In this document: piece by piece, positions 13,101 to 24,900 of the stretch
Layout: each line of letters begins with the position of its first letter
Numbering within the stretch: position 1 is the first letter of the stretch
DNA from: Watersipora subatra
Taxonomy: Eukaryota > Bryozoa > Gymnolaemata > Cheilostomatida > Watersiporidae
NCBI RefSeq assembly: GCF_963576615.1
Contig: NC_088709.1
Span: 76,924,538 to 76,988,537, forward strand
DNA: 64,000 nucleotides
Direction of reading: 5' to 3'
Position numbers and translations under genes: made by a program
Notes under the pieces: generated by a model
Database searches by the model: none
What the model was told of the DNA's origin: nothing
The model's input: the letters and a program-made list of their open reading frames with translations, nothing else

Positions 13101-14815
13101 AGAATTGGTTAATTGCAAGCAATAGCTGTCAACTGGTAGAGGCATGTATCAGCTTCCTCGTGCATATTTATTTTAAAAATCTACGACAAGTTAAGATCAC
13201 GACAAGAGGTAAGTTATAAGTTAGCAAATTTCTTGCCTCCAAAAGGTTTAATGTCGCAAAGAGAGTGCAAAAATATAGATGACATTCGATTTGCCCGTGA
13301 AAGGGTTAAATTTATCTTTTCAACATTCTGACGAAGTGTTTGAAAAATACAACGCGACCCTGTATTTGAACATAACCTTGAAACGCTACTGTAAGAGAAA
13401 GGTTGAAAAATAGAGCACCATGGCATTCAAATGAAGGTTTTACGGTACCTGCTATGTTACTATAAAATGCCTATAGTGTTACTACGAAATAACAGTAATG
13501 TTACTATGAAACACCTGTAATTTTACTGATGTTTCTAATGTTCCAATATGACTCTAAAGGATTCGTAGCTAGTTCACCATTCCATTGAAACACAAGAAAG
13601 TGCGCTATGGCTTGGCTTGTTATTAAATTTGTATTATGTTCACTTCCAGGACAAGGTGAGGACGCAAGACGCAGTTAGCTGCATTGCTGGAGTTACATCC
13701 TCTGCACTTGGTCGGCAACTGACTTGGAAGTTTGTACAAGCCAATTGGCCTAAGCTATCAGCTATGTATGACGGAGGTTTCTTGCAGGCCAGCCTTGTAA
13801 AGATATCTATTCAAAACTTTGCAGATCGAAGTGTTATTCCAGAAATAAAGGTGTGTAAATATCCAGTCTCTTATCCGGTCGGTCATACTATGAAATGCAT
13901 CACTTATGCATGACATAGATATTTGTTGTATTGTTCGAACAGATAGAGCGACCAATGAGAATGCGCCTTATGTGAAGCTCTCTATGCCTTGCTGGATTTT
14001 CAGTACTGTTGTTGAGGTATCATCATGAGGGATATCTGTACTGTAACATGGATCATCAATCATTTGTAATAGTGATAGCATTTGTACAGCTATTTGCAAT
14101 GCTAAAACTGGTTTAACAAACTGCTACACAAATGATAATAACATCCAATTAGCCAACTATAAAAATACTCTAAAGTTCAAAACATAAATTAAACTATAGA
14201 AAACAGTTTAGCATATCTTATTGCCGCAAAACCTACTTGACATGTTTAATATACTGTTTCAATTTATACAAGCGACTGTTGTACATACAGTATGTTACAT
14301 GGAAGAATATCCTTGTCCACAATCGATAATTGCTAGTGTGAAGCCTTGTTGTCCTCACCATTTGAAAGCCAGACTAGGACACAACCCTATGTAGCTTGCG
14401 TTGGAAATAAATAAAATTAAATGAAGATTGTTATAATGAGCTATATCAGCTAGCTTCATATGCTTCAGTTTTTTCTCTGCTCATGTAGCAAGACCTTCAG
14501 TCAAGGCGAAGCTCAATAAGTGATGTTACCCCTTACATCTTGCTGGTACAATTCCTAAAGAGTCCTTCTCTCTTCAAGAGAAATTGCACCTTATCGTAAA
14601 CCTGTCTTGCATTTTCTTGCTTTTTTAATACTAACCTTTTTGCCTTATCGGTCAGCTTTTGTTTTTTCCTTTTGTAGGATTTTTTTGAGAAGAACCCTGC
14701 GCCTGCAGCCAACCGTGTTATTCAACAGTCATGTGAGAATATCGAATTGAATGCTGCCATGTTGGAAAGGGACAGAGAGGCTATTAAGGCTTATCTCACT
14801 GAGATGAATTCCTAA
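3607..14815 (+). CDS. NPEPPS: Puromycin-sensitive aminopeptidase, C-terminal 596 codons (11 exons)
   Basis: M1-family zinc aminopeptidase that trims peptides in the cytosol. Exons: 3607-3755, 3957-4121, 4214-4474, 4575-4790, 6679-6813, 8588-8807, 9217-9359, 9998-10054, 10976-11083, 13650-13850, 14678-14815. All have AG acceptors and GT donors and the phases join. The first exon opens with the GAMEN exopeptidase motif and carries [14 protein letters not shown]; exon 2 supplies the third ligand in WLNEGFA, giving HExxH-x18-E. Later exons match the PSA C-terminal helical domain (for example [22 protein letters not shown]). The stop is the TAA at 14813-14815. The N-terminal third is not in the window; no exon for it was seen in 1-3606. 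Exon 6 ends in phase 1 (GAAA|gttagt) and joins exon 7 correctly; reading on would hit a stop at once. The family assignment is firm; exon edges were set by eye. Confidence 0.93.
4862..5073. repeat. 54-bp minisatellite with palindromic core
   Basis: Four copies of a 54-bp unit containing GGTCCCGCAGCGGAACC, in the intron after aminopeptidase exon 4. The first copy is embedded in a near-perfect palindrome of about 39 bp (4862-4901; arms TATAGTTATAAGGT and ACCTTATAACTATA). The unit is a multiple of three, so it is open on the minus strand as an 18-residue repeat; I see no gene there. Confidence 0.85.
5063..6490 (+). mobile_element. Repeat R3 split by a ~1.1-kb inserted element
   Basis: R3 sequence at 5063-5212 stops near CATACTAGG and resumes at about 6288 with ACTAGTAATAAAAT. 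The R3 copy at 32340-32740 is continuous across this point. The insert (about 5213-6290) recurs at 35690-37335 in the same orientation. Its ends share CCCACGACCAAA on the left and CCCATGACCAAA, reverse-complemented, on the right, which suggests weak terminal inverted repeats. No transposase was recognised. A short GTAGCTGCAATG triplication lies at about 5340-5375. Confidence 0.5.
6494..6700 (+). repeat. Tandem 3' splice-site / exon-start repeat
   Basis: A 54-55-bp unit is repeated four times. Each copy contains a polypyrimidine stretch, TCTTGCAG (TCTTGTAG in copy 2) and TTGAACC. The last copy is the real start of aminopeptidase exon 5 at 6679. The upstream copies place acceptor AGs just before 6516, 6571 and 6625. 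Starts at 6571 and 6625 are in frame with the exon (108 and 54 bp upstream) and open; the start at 6516 is out of frame by one base. Confidence 0.85.
6915..8385. repeat. 51-bp minisatellite (~29 copies)
   Basis: Tandem 51-bp units, core GATAAATAAGGGAGGAAACA, fill most of the intron between aminopeptidase exons 5 and 6. Some early units are shortened to 45-49 bp. A variant with AAAGTATTCTATGG recurs near 7454, 7661, 7866, 8020 and 8174, so units are arranged in blocks of four and then three. Because 51 is a multiple of three, both strands look open, but the predicted peptides are only the repeat. Confidence 0.95.
9407..9985. repeat. ~29-bp degenerate minisatellite next to exon 8
   Basis: Diverged copies of a unit containing CTAGACTGTCATATACTCAT lie in the intron before aminopeptidase exon 8. 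A longer duplicated block (with ACAGAGTGGCTCGAAACT) occurs at about 9695 and 9912. The final unit, CTAGACTCTCATATACTA, runs directly into the acceptor TTTGCAG at 9991-9997. Confidence 0.85.
10092..10262 (-). mobile_element. tRNA-derived SINE, copy 2
   Basis: Reverse-strand relative of the SINE at 1163-1312. Read on the minus strand it has TGGTTAGATGCG (A box) and GAGTACAAATCC (B box, one change from copy 1), the same body with TTCCAAGATTTTAAT, and a (TA)n tail at 10092-10108. It lies in the intron after aminopeptidase exon 8. Confidence 0.6.
10262..10830 (-). repeat. Dispersed repeat R3, copy 2
   Basis: Reverse-strand copy of the repeat at 158-800. The end at about 10815-10825 contains ACCCGGGCAACG, matching the GCCCGGGTAAT edge of copy 1. 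The part at 10355-10425 is the ATAGAAACCCATAG / GGCATCG segment also seen at 5100-5160 and 32360-32410. It is intronic in the aminopeptidase gene and shows no coding potential. Confidence 0.55.
11263..13445 (-). mobile_element. TA-flanked Tc1/pogo-like element, with nested MITE
   Basis: Ends are CCGTTTAAACC (left) and GGTTTTACGG (right), each flanked by TA (11261-11262 and 13446-13447). The right end read backwards matches the left end of the element at 41470-42807 for over 100 bp (shared TGCTCTATTTTTCAACCT-type sequence), so the two copies are in opposite orientation. A TTAA-flanked MITE (11445-12307) sits inside. A short peptide-like stretch near 12600-12700 ([12 protein letters not shown]) resembles one in the second copy, perhaps a transposase remnant. 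TA duplication and the end sequences point to the Tc1/mariner/pogo group; this is inference from the ends. Confidence 0.6.
11445..12307 (+). mobile_element. TTAA-flanked long-TIR MITE, copy a
   Basis: Begins AGGTTGACTTGCAAC directly after TTAA (11441-11444) and ends CAACCT before TTAA (12308-12311). The two ends are inverted copies of each other for roughly 150-200 bp. Other copies are at 23415-24318, 37370-38228 and, truncated, 46513-46948. The TTAA target is typical of piggyBac-type elements; no transposase is present. Confidence 0.8.
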
Positions 14816-14919
14816 AGATGTTTTGGTTAAAGCTTATCATGCCAGTGGCGACCTGTCAAGTGCTGTTATTTCAGGCGCAAGGCATCCGAGAGTAGCAAAT
14901 TGACATAATTACCATGGCA

Positions 14920-14925
14920 AATAAA
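14920..14925 (+). terminator. Aminopeptidase poly(A) signal candidate
   Basis: An AATAAA lies 105 bases downstream of the aminopeptidase stop codon in an AT-rich 3' region. It is the first clear signal after the stop. Confidence 0.5.
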
Positions 14926-17900
14926 TTTTTTCCGTAGTCCATCCATTTCGTTCAGCTCTATCTACGACTTTGTAATGATTTGAGGAATGTTCCAAGTGTT
15001 TACAATATTTTATTCGTTATGCAATTAAATATAACATGAAAGAGGATGTGTCAAATGGATAGATTTTAGTTTCCCCAACCGCTGCTACAGATGAAATACT
15101 TATCCATTGGGGCAAACATGCTTTCTCGAATATAGTCCTATAATCCTCACATTCTAATACACGATAAATCTATATCCTAGTTTCATAATCTAGCTAAATC
15201 ATAGCAGATGCTTCGCTAAAAAGATTTCTGGATATTCACCATCCACTTTCTTTGGCGGTGTTTGTGTCATCCTCGAACTAAATGTCAGGTTGCGTGCACT
15301 TGTAGCATATTGCAATGAATTACTCCAAAACTGTTTTATCTAGTTTGAATCTATTGCTGTGTATAACAACCGCAGGTTGATTATTTAAATTTACAAAATA
15401 GTTTTAGAATTTGGCATATATAATAGGTCAAACAATGAAGTCTGTTTTACTGGAGAAATGTCTGAGGTGGGTTAGGCTCCGAGGCTCAATCGATCTTGTT
15501 TAGATGATATAACAGAAATATTACATTTTATTGTTTTAAGCTAAAAATTGATCTTTTTGTAGATGGGCCTTAGCTCTGATACACAATCATGTTCTGTGAA
15601 CCAATGTGTTATAGTGCGAAAGGTCATTAAATAAATCCTTCACACTTTAGCGAAAATGAAACGCAAGGTTACTCTTACTTTGGTTCTCAAATATCTCCAG
15701 AAGTGTTCATCGACTACCCAGTGAAAGCCATGAATGCTTCTGTGGGTCCAGTCAAAACAACTAGTAGAGGAGTACACAAAATTTATCTATTGCATCAGTA
15801 TGGAAGCAGCTATTGCAACTGTGAATCAGAATGTGGCTACTAATATGTTTAGACCAGATATATTTGAAGCCAGTCTATCAATGAGCTTCATAACATGGCT
15901 TGACACCTAGTGATTGGCCAACTTGTTTCAAATGTCATCTTGAGAATTCAAAATCTGCCCGAATGCAGTTGTTGACATGACTAAATTTTTTGCCTTTGCG
16001 TTACGTATTTTGCTACAACAGAATTTCCAATTAGGGAGTAGTCATACGCCTTTGACTACCAAACTGGGTGAGATGGTAATGTCAGAGCTAAAATGAAGCT
16101 ATGCTAGCAAGTAATAGAGCCTCGTGTCTACCTCTTGTGCTAGAGCGTTTTAAAGGCCTGCTTTAGGAAACATTTAATAATATTCTTAATTTACGATGCC
16201 TGTTTTGGGATAGCACAACATTAACAGCTTGCAGTTTGCTTATAAAATATAAATATTCAGCATACAATACGAGTACACCTAAGGCATTTGGAGTGAAATT
16301 TAAATAGATAATCTAATGTTTGTGATAAACTTAATAGAGTGAAAGAAGGCTAATCCAATCTTGAAAGAAATAAACTGTAACCGCTATATCAAGGCCTGAC
16401 AAATGCTTCCATATTAAAAGCATGCTACCCAATTGCTGGCTATATGGCATCACCGACCTGACCAAAATAAAAAAGCAAGAATAAGAAATATAACTAATAT
16501 GGAGGAGGGGTCAAAAAGCAGTTGCTAAGTGTTCCTGATTATGTCACACTAGAGAGGCATGTCTTAAAGCTGCTGCAAAACAGGAAACTGTTAATACTGA
16601 TTTTGGTTGGCTGCACAGAAAGTTTTAGCGCTTGAATGCAATGCTAACTAATTGCCATTGGTAAGGTGACCTTGATAGAGTTCGGCAGTAAACTGTTGAG
16701 AGTTATTTGAATGCTGTGTTTTGGGAAGAGGAAGGAGATTTCACATTAGAATTGTTTTTTGCAGTGTGATTTTGATATGATTGTCATACTTTTTTATGGC
16801 AGTCTATGCATACAGTAAAAGATATATCAAAAGATGCAACAACGTATGCTGAGTGGTTAGTGCCCTAGCCATTTGTCTGTTTGAATTTCAGACAGCAGAC
16901 AGAAAGGAAGCCAGTTGGACTGGGGATGATCTTTATGAATGGAAATATGGGAGCATCCTGCAATATATGAATCGAAGAGAGTGGATGTTAAAATCATGAG
17001 TGTGGAATATTTTGTAAATAAGCTAAACTCTTTGGAACATGAAGTGATAGCTTTTACGAGTAGTTTGGCCACATCCCTCACTTTAAAAATGCGAATGCCT
17101 TAGTCTTATTATGATATCCGACACCTAGGAGCGGTGTAGAAATTTTGTAAAAGGTAAACTCGCTATCAGACATGAAATCAGAGCTGAACAATACTTTCAC
17201 ACCTCCTTGACTATAAATATTCGCTATAATTACCCAATTACTTTCTCTTGAGTTATTTATGTGTTTAGCAGCGACCAACAAAGGCAACAATGCTCTCAGT
17301 TGAACATAAAAGGAGCAAGATTCTTCATTTATTCAAACTATCCTACCAACAGACCTCCGGTTTGAGGATAGCGGCGCTGCGGAATTGAACCATCAATTTT
17401 TAACAAGCATAATAAATTCTTTATAAGGTAAGAGCTTTGCTGTCTAAACTAGCGTTGAAATTTTTAAATATTTTGAGAGTTGAAGAGCAAAAAATTACCA
17501 GCGTCAATATGTTGAAGAGTATGAAGGATGTTGGTTTTGTAATATATTAAAATATCTTGTTTGTTAAGCAACAAAGAAAAGATATGAGAAAAGATATTAA
17601 GTTCAGAGATTTATATGAATAGGATGTCTAATCATAAGTTTGAGAAGTTCAAATGTAAATCAAACTAGGTTGGCATGTGTTGCTTTCAAATAGTGTTGGC
17701 AACATGAAGCGCATGGCAAATTTTATATGATTATTAAAAATCATGGTTAATCTGTGAGCTACCAAGCAAATTGTAATATTATAGGATTGAGAAACTGGTT
17801 ACATATCATTTTTGTCTCTGAAAATTGAACTGACACAGTTTACTACTAATTGTAGAGCTGAAATGCATACCAAACGGGATTTGAGTCAGCCCTGAGAAAC
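14926..17900. other. Intergenic, no gene recognised
   Basis: About 3 kb between the aminopeptidase 3' end and the homeobox gene. No convincing coding exon, tandem array or TIR element was seen. At 16855-16910 a TGGTTAGTGCCC followed by TTTGAATTTCA faintly recalls pol III A and B boxes, possibly an old SINE. Promoter and 5' exons of the homeobox gene may lie here but cannot be placed. Confidence 0.5.
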
Positions 17901-17903
17901 GAT

Positions 17904-19781
17904 ATGCGAAAAAGAGAGCAAAAATCAAGACAAGAACACACCTTTTCAGGAATAAATAAAAGAGGTAATAATAAAGTAGAAGAATTTAAACGCTGTAGCT
18001 GTGTTAATCAATCTGACCAGATGAACACAGTTGAAGAACCTTGCTATTCTGTGATCTTTCTTTTAGAGGCTCAAGTAGCCCTCCCTCTGCCTAGCCCGTC
18101 TACTCGTAAAACAAGGACAGCGTTCACTAACTATCAGCTATCATATTTAGAGAAATCTTTTGAGCTGAAAAAGTACTTAGAGCCAGGAGAAAGACTAGAA
18201 TTGTCTCAGACGCTCCGGCTTAGTGACGCCCAAATAAAAACCTGGTACCAAAACAGAAGGTAACCATATGTTATAGGATCACATATATATATATCCATGA
18301 TGTACATGTGTAGCTCAACAAAGATGGCAAAGCTTATAATTGTTGTGAATAAAATCTGCACGTAAATAAATTGGTTAGCGAATGAGCTTTGGACAAGCTA
18401 TAGCTGCTTTTTTAATCGGTGAGCGAATGTTATAGATTTACTAACCTGTTAAAAATGAAAAATTCTTGTAATACAGCTTATTTGTGTGCTTATTTGTGTG
18501 ACTAAAGTATATTCAGGGACTGTTTCAGAACAAAATGGAAAAGACAGAACGCAGTTGGCATACATCTTCTAGAAGATACCACCAATTTATCTGCAGTGAG
18601 GAAAGCAATGGAAACAAACCAACGTTGGATTCAATCACTAAACCTGGGGCACCATTTGGCCATTACTGGGCTGACAGTTCCGAAGTACACAGAGCAGCGA
18701 TACCGAGATAGCTCTTTCTACCCAGATAACCCACGGAATAGCTTCTCACGGAATTCAACACCACCACCTATAGCATTTAACTACATGCCATCCTCCGCTC
18801 CATTACACGACATTGCTTTACCACCTACCACACAAAGACTGGTAAGCTCGCAGTTGCCAGTAATGGAAAATAAACTGACAGTATTAAACGAACGGACAGC
18901 ATCTAATATAGCGGAGTCTCACCCAATTGTAAAGCTACCGCCTACATATGGTAAGTCTTACCTTTATTTATTGCAGCAGTGATATTGTTAGTCCATCTTA
19001 TTACTTATAAGATTAGCAATTGTGAGGTTTCTGAAAGTAAATGCAGTTTATTGTTTAAAATCTAAATACTACTTTGTTAGACTGAAGGCCTGGCCTAGCG
19101 CAGAATAAAATGTAGTAACATACTATTGTGGTATTGATAATAAAAAGCATTCTGGTTGATCCCGTTTGACATTTCTCTAATTGTAATATACTATATTCAT
19201 AACCACGTACTAGGTTCGTAGAAACATGGCTGTATGCATTGCTCATGACCACAAGTACTAAACTGATGACCGCATTTATTGGGCACATGACCGCATGTAT
19301 TGGATATATGACCGCATGTATTGGGTACATGACCGCATATATTGGGTACATGCCCGCATATATTGGGTACATGCCCGCATATATTGGGTACATGCCCGAA
19401 TGTATTGGGTACATGACCACATGTATTCGGCACATGACTGCATGTATTGGGTATATGCCCAAATATATTGGGCACATGACCACATGTATTGGGTACATGC
19501 CCGCATATATTGGGCACATGACCGCATGTGTTGGGTACATGCCTGCATATATTGGGTACATGCCCGCATGTATTGCGCACATGACCACATGTATTGGGTA
19601 CACGCCCGCATGTATTGGGTTATGACCACATGGACGGTACACTTGGCTCACATAAATTTATTACTAATATTTAGAAATACTCCTTTTTTCCCATTTTTAA
19701 TTTTACTAAACACGACATCAATTGATGTATATTGCTGATTTGTCCCTACTTTTAGGCAACTCCTTGAGACCCACTGACTGA
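17904..19781 (+). CDS. Divergent BarH-like homeobox protein (3 exons)
   Basis: Sequence-specific transcription factor, expected in the nucleus. Exons: up to 18259, 18529-18950, 19756-19781; junction phases agree and the last exon adds only eight codons before TGA. The homeodomain starts near codon 65 of the ORF opened by the ATG at 17904 and crosses the first junction. Helix 3 reads IKTWYQNRRTKWKR, with threonine at homeodomain position 47, tyrosine at 49 and threonine at 54, a combination typical of the Bar class. The sequence just after the domain (QNAVGIHLLE, then NLSAVRKAM) also resembles the BarH tail. The rest is Pro/Ser-rich and unrecognised. No eh1/FIL repressor motif was found. The true start is uncertain: TTTTAG at 18061-18066 could be an acceptor for an exon starting at 18067, making the 5' part noncoding. 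BARHL-like is favoured over BARX. Confidence 0.8.
19262..19628. repeat. ~21-bp minisatellite in homeobox intron 2
   Basis: About 17-18 copies of a 21-bp unit such as TATTGGGTACATGCCCGCATA. It is open in both orientations because of its length. It lies in the intron before the tiny last exon of the homeobox gene. Confidence 0.9.
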
Positions 19782-19938
19782 CAGATGACAGAATGAAGAT
19801 ATGATAACCTCTTACTAAAACTTATGATTCCACTGCCTACCTTATCTGAAGCAATCTGTTTCATGGCTGTGACAGACATTCAATGTTTATCAAAAGGAGC
19901 TCAGGCCGATAGATTGAAGCCGTTTTTGCTATTCATTG

Positions 19939-19944
19939 AATAAA
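19939..19944 (+). terminator. Homeobox gene poly(A) signal candidate
   Basis: AATAAA 158 bases after the TGA at 19779-19781, the first clear signal downstream. Confidence 0.45.
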
Positions 19945-20211
19945 ATTATGCATGCAGGATAAGTGCATTTTGTTAGATGCATTGGTATAGTGCTCACCTA
20001 CAAGCATTGATACAGTGCTCACCTATAAGCAAACCTGAAATTGCGAATAAGAACTAGTTTTCCTTCAAAGCTAATATCCTACTCACAGTGGATTATTCTA
20101 TGAACCAATATGTACGAAAGAACACAACTTCATCCTTATAAAATTAATTTTAACATCTCGATGCTAATAAACAACTAAATATACCACTTAGGAGCGACCA
20201 AATACACTTTA

Positions 20212-20474
20212 ACTACTTATCAACGACTGATGATACTTATGATCGACTGATGATACTTTTAAACGACTGACGTTACTTATAAATGACTGACGATACTTTT
20301 AAACAACTGACGATACTTTTAAACGATTGACGATACTTATAACCAACTGATTATACTTATAAATGACTGACGATACTTATAAATGACTGACGATACTTAA
20401 AAACGACTGACGGTACTTATAAACGACTGATGATATTTATAAATGACTGAGGATATTTATAAATGACTGATGAT
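20212..20474. repeat. 20-bp minisatellite between convergent genes
   Basis: About 13 copies of a 20-bp unit like AAATGACTGACGATACTTAT, between the 3' ends of the homeobox and GCNA genes. No coding content. Confidence 0.85.
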
Positions 20475-20576
20475 CAACCATGAATAATTGACAGTCCCAC
20501 AACATTTGATCATGCCTATCCACATCAATTTGCTCTAATAACCTATAACATAATGTAAAAGTTGAAAATATCAACT

Positions 20577-20582
20577 TTTATT
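20577..20582 (-). terminator. GCNA poly(A) signal candidate
   Basis: TTTATT on the plus strand (AATAAA on the minus strand), about 285 bases beyond the GCNA stop codon. The sense of the gene and the distance fit a 3' UTR end. Confidence 0.4.
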
Positions 20583-20866
20583 AATGTGTTTTTCTGTGAG
20601 AAGGCATATCTTCAGCATCTTATGACTGTATTCGACTGTATTTCTCATCTACTCATCGTGCAACCGTTCAATAAGGCAAGAACAAACACTTGTGGTAAAA
20701 ACGCAAACTAGAGATTAGATTAAAACTAGATTAGCTGAAAAATATATTAGACAGTTCACTGAAATCAGATGATAGTAGTCATGCGTGATTTTACAATATG
20801 GAACGATATGATAGGTCCGTGTAGAGGAGCAACTGAGTAAGAAAATGAAATTACATCAATGTATGG

Positions 20867-21952
20867 TTAGAAATTGAGTCGCCTAGTAAAATTCTCTGAC
20901 AACTGCTGCATGGTTTGCTGGTGTGATGAGGTTTCCTTCCTAATCCGACCATAATTGTCCTACAGAAAATATCACACAGCCATGACATACAATGACTTGA
21001 AATACTACCGCGAAGAGGCTGATGCCAAGCTATGAAACCCATAGTGTCTTCAAGCTTACCTTGACAAACAAGGCAAATCTATTGGGAGTGGAAGAAACTG
21101 GAGTCATCTGTCCTTTAGATGTACGAGTCAACAACTGAAACTTCCCGTGACACCTGCCGCAGACTTTTGTTTCCGTGTCGAGTGACTTGGAGTGCCGACC
21201 TATTCTGTGATGGGCAGATATTAGAAGTTATGCTGTTTAGGGAAATAAATGTAATACACATCTAGCTAGTACTTGCTTACAGACAAGAACTTCGGAAATC
21301 CAGACATGATTGGTTGTTGTTAATTACAGAGTAAAACATGGACACAATCAGACATGGTTAGTTATTAAAAATTACAGACAAGAGCTTGGGGACGCTTGGG
21401 TATGGTGAGTTATTGAAAATTACCGACAAGAACTTGGGGACACGTAGACATGATTGGTTATTAGTAATTACAGACAAGAACTTGGGGACACTTAGACATG
21501 GTCGGTTATTAGTAATTACAGACAAGAACTTGGAGACACTTAGACATGGTTGGTTATTGGTAATTACAGACAAGAACTTGGGGACAATTAGACATGGTTG
21601 GTTATTAGTAATTACAGACAAGAACTTGGGGACAATTAGACATGGTTGGTTATTGGTAATTACAGACAAGAACTTGGGGACAATTAGACATGGTTGGTTA
21701 TTAGTAATTACAGACAAGAACTTGGGGACAATTAGACATGGTTGGTTATTGGTAATTACAGACAAGAACTTGGGGACAATTAGACAGAAGCACTCTAAGA
21801 TGCACTTTAACTTTCAACTTGGTACTTACTGGTACTTGCACCTTGTACATTCATAGACAAATTTAGTTGTAATGTCGTAACTATGACAACGCCTGATGGA
21901 AGGAAGTTCTTTACATGCAAGCTCAGCCTTTCTACTCCAGAATTGCCAATAC
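20867..21952 (-). CDS. GCNA: GCNA zinc-ribbon and C-terminal exons
   Basis: Exon 21830-21952 starts YWQFWSRKAE and includes RRCHSYDITTKFVYECTRC; exon 21060-21204 continues IGRHSKSLDTE and VCGRC, completing a Cys4 ribbon; exon 20867-20959 begins DNYGRIRKE and ends at TAA. The preceding segment TPNRFALFVK joined to DNYG is the HMG-like end of GCNA proteins. Each of these small exons has a minisatellite within about 100 bp. Confidence 0.9.
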
Positions 21953-24900
21953 CTGCAGTCATACAGAGACCAATAGCAAAGTGATAGAGCAACAATTGTA
22001 ATACAGACGATAAACTTATTTGTAATGCATATGAATGTGTAATGATGAGTCCATTTCAAGTGATAATCACATTTGTAATGCATATGAATGTGTAATGATG
22101 AGTCCATTTCAAGTGATAATCACATTTGTAATGCATATGAATGTGTAATGATGAGTCCATTTCAAATGATAATCACATTTGTAACGCATATGAATGTGTA
22201 ATGATGAGTCCATTTCAAATGATAATCACATTTGTAATGCATATGAATGTGTAATGATGAGTCCATTTCAAATGATAATCACATTTGTAACGCATATGAA
22301 TGTGTAATGATGAGTCCATTTCAAATGATAATCACATTTGTAACGCATATGAATGTGTAATGATGAGTCCATTTCAAGTGATAAACTCATTTGTAATGCA
22401 TATGAATGTGTAATGATGAGTCCATTTCAAGTGATAAACTCATTTGTAATGCATATGAATGTGTAATGATGAGTCCATTTCAAGTGATAATCACATTTGT
22501 AATGCATATGAATGTGTAATGATGAGTCCATTTCAAGTGATAATCACATTTGTAATGCATATGAATGTGTAATGATGAGTCCATTTCAAATGATAATCAC
22601 ATTGGTAAAAAGTTATGAATGTGTAAAACGAATGCCTTAAAACATAACTCATAAAAAGCGTGCAGCTGCACTAAGAAACTTCACATGTCATTAAACAGCC
22701 TTCACAAAGTATGTAGAACATAATGTACATGTATGTGGCTATGTTGAGCTGAAATGTATTTAGCACTTATGTAGATGAGAAATACTTGTGACGACTATGG
22801 AGCTACTAGGCTGAAAATTTCAATAAAGGCTTCAAGCTGTATGCACACGATATGAATGGTGGTTTATCTGCTGTAAGAGGCAGTTCTATTGTTTTATACG
22901 CGATTATAAGGGATTTATAGTTGAGTCCTTTTATTATACAGCCACCATTATCAGGATACAATCAAGCAAGGGGAGAAGAAAAAGAATTGTGGGTAAAATA
23001 TAAGTTGAATAATAATAAAGACGAGCAGACAACTCTAAAACATAATCCAACATTATCTATACTACTATGATATAATAATATTTGAACAAGTTCGCCTTCT
23101 CTAAAAGGTAGTATACTTGCTGTAAGAGGTAACTTACCTGCTGTAAGAGGTAGTTTACCTTCAGTAAAGTAAAGTTTGCCTGTTGTAAGTAGTAGATTAC
23201 ATGTTGTGAGAAAGAATTTACCTGACATGATAGGTTGTTTACCAGCTTTGATAGGTAAACAACAGGTAGTTCACCTGCAGTGATGAGTAGATTACCCGCT
23301 TTGACAAGTGCATTTTTTAATTTACCTGCTGGGATAAGCAGTTTACCTGCTTTGGTAGCTAGTTCAACAGCTGTGATAAATAGTTTACCTGCGGCGATAA
23401 ATACCGGTAGTTAAAGGTTGACTTGCAACAAAATTCACATTACAGTTATTTGGTATGAAAAGATTCACCATGTCTTACTCTGTTGTGCTGTAGGTGCAAA
23501 ATATGTGGAAATGTGATTACAAGCTCTTAAAAGCTCAAAAACAAACAGTTAATCGCCGCCATCACAATACTGTCGTAGATTAGAATCTCTTTCCAAAATG
23601 GCTCAAATGGGACGTAGTTGAACGAGATGGCTTCTGTTTACACTTTCACAGAACCTCAGTCGTCGAAATATTTTCACAAATATACTTCTTGCATTGAATA
23701 AAACTATGTCTATTGTCCTTATGCGTCTATTTCATCATCATTGTAATGCTGTCACTTTCAGCACTGATATTTCGTAGCCTACCGTGAAAATTCGATTAAT
23801 TTTTTAATCTTAGCTCAAAGGAGTACATATCATCATCTGATAAACATGACGAGCCTGTTGGTCACCTGTGATAATTGAAAAATGCTGCAGAAATTATTTG
23901 CGCTGTTTGGCAGGAAGTATGGGTCACATGATCCGATTACGACTAGACGATTAGACCAAGCCGAAACAAAACTGTAAAGTAGCGAGCATCTATATTTGAT
24001 ACGGGCTCTTCGGTAAAACCCGAAGTGTTTGTCATAAACTAGTGCTACGAGAGGTTTTATATTGAGCCTTTTATTGGCCTTTCAATTCATGTGAGAACAT
24101 CACGTGTCAAAACAATAACCAAATGGATTGACTACGTCAGAGAAATAAACTGATTCCAATCTAACGGTTTCGTGATGGCTGCGATTAACTGTTCGTTTTT
24201 GAGCTTTGAAGAGCTTGTAATCACATTTCCACATATTTTGCACCTACAACACAACAGAGTAAGACATGGTGAATCTTTTGATACCAAATAACTGTAATGT
24301 GAATTTTGTTGCAAGTCTGTAATGGATAGGTTACCTGCCGTGCCTCTTAGCTTAGCCGCAGTCATAGTTTACCTGATGTAAGGGGTATTTATGATACCCC
24401 TTACATGTGATATGTGATAATATACCTACATGTAACTTATTGTACTGGGTGATATGATATGTAACTTACCTGCCGTGACCATCTTCTACACCATCCACTA
24501 TCCAAACTGCAGCGTGGCACATCTCATGTATCAAAGTATCCCTAACTCTCTCTACAAAACAGTTTAACATACAAAAAATTGAAGACAGAAGCAAACCTCA
24601 TATCTGTATGTAATTTGTTTGCAACCACGAATAATTTGTAGATGCCACCATAACAGGAATCACAACCATCTCTGGAGATAGACAGAAGCCACAACTAGCT
24701 GTACCGACCTGCTGTATCACAGACTTTCTCCGAAAGCTCAATGGAAGCTTGTCTAGCGTGACTGGCACTGGTCTTCATGTATTTACACAACCCAGCCGTT
24801 TTAAGTAGCCGTTTATTGAAGGTTATGGTAACATCATTCAACTGAAACAGGTTCACAGACTCGTAACACGGTACTAGAATGACAACAGCTGTACTATTAC

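Noticed and set aside
20801-20850. An extra last GCNA exon after a GC-type donor at about 20876
   Set aside because: Reading on in the exon at 20867-20959 meets a stop after three codons, giving a normal GCNA-like end; no need for a rare GC donor.
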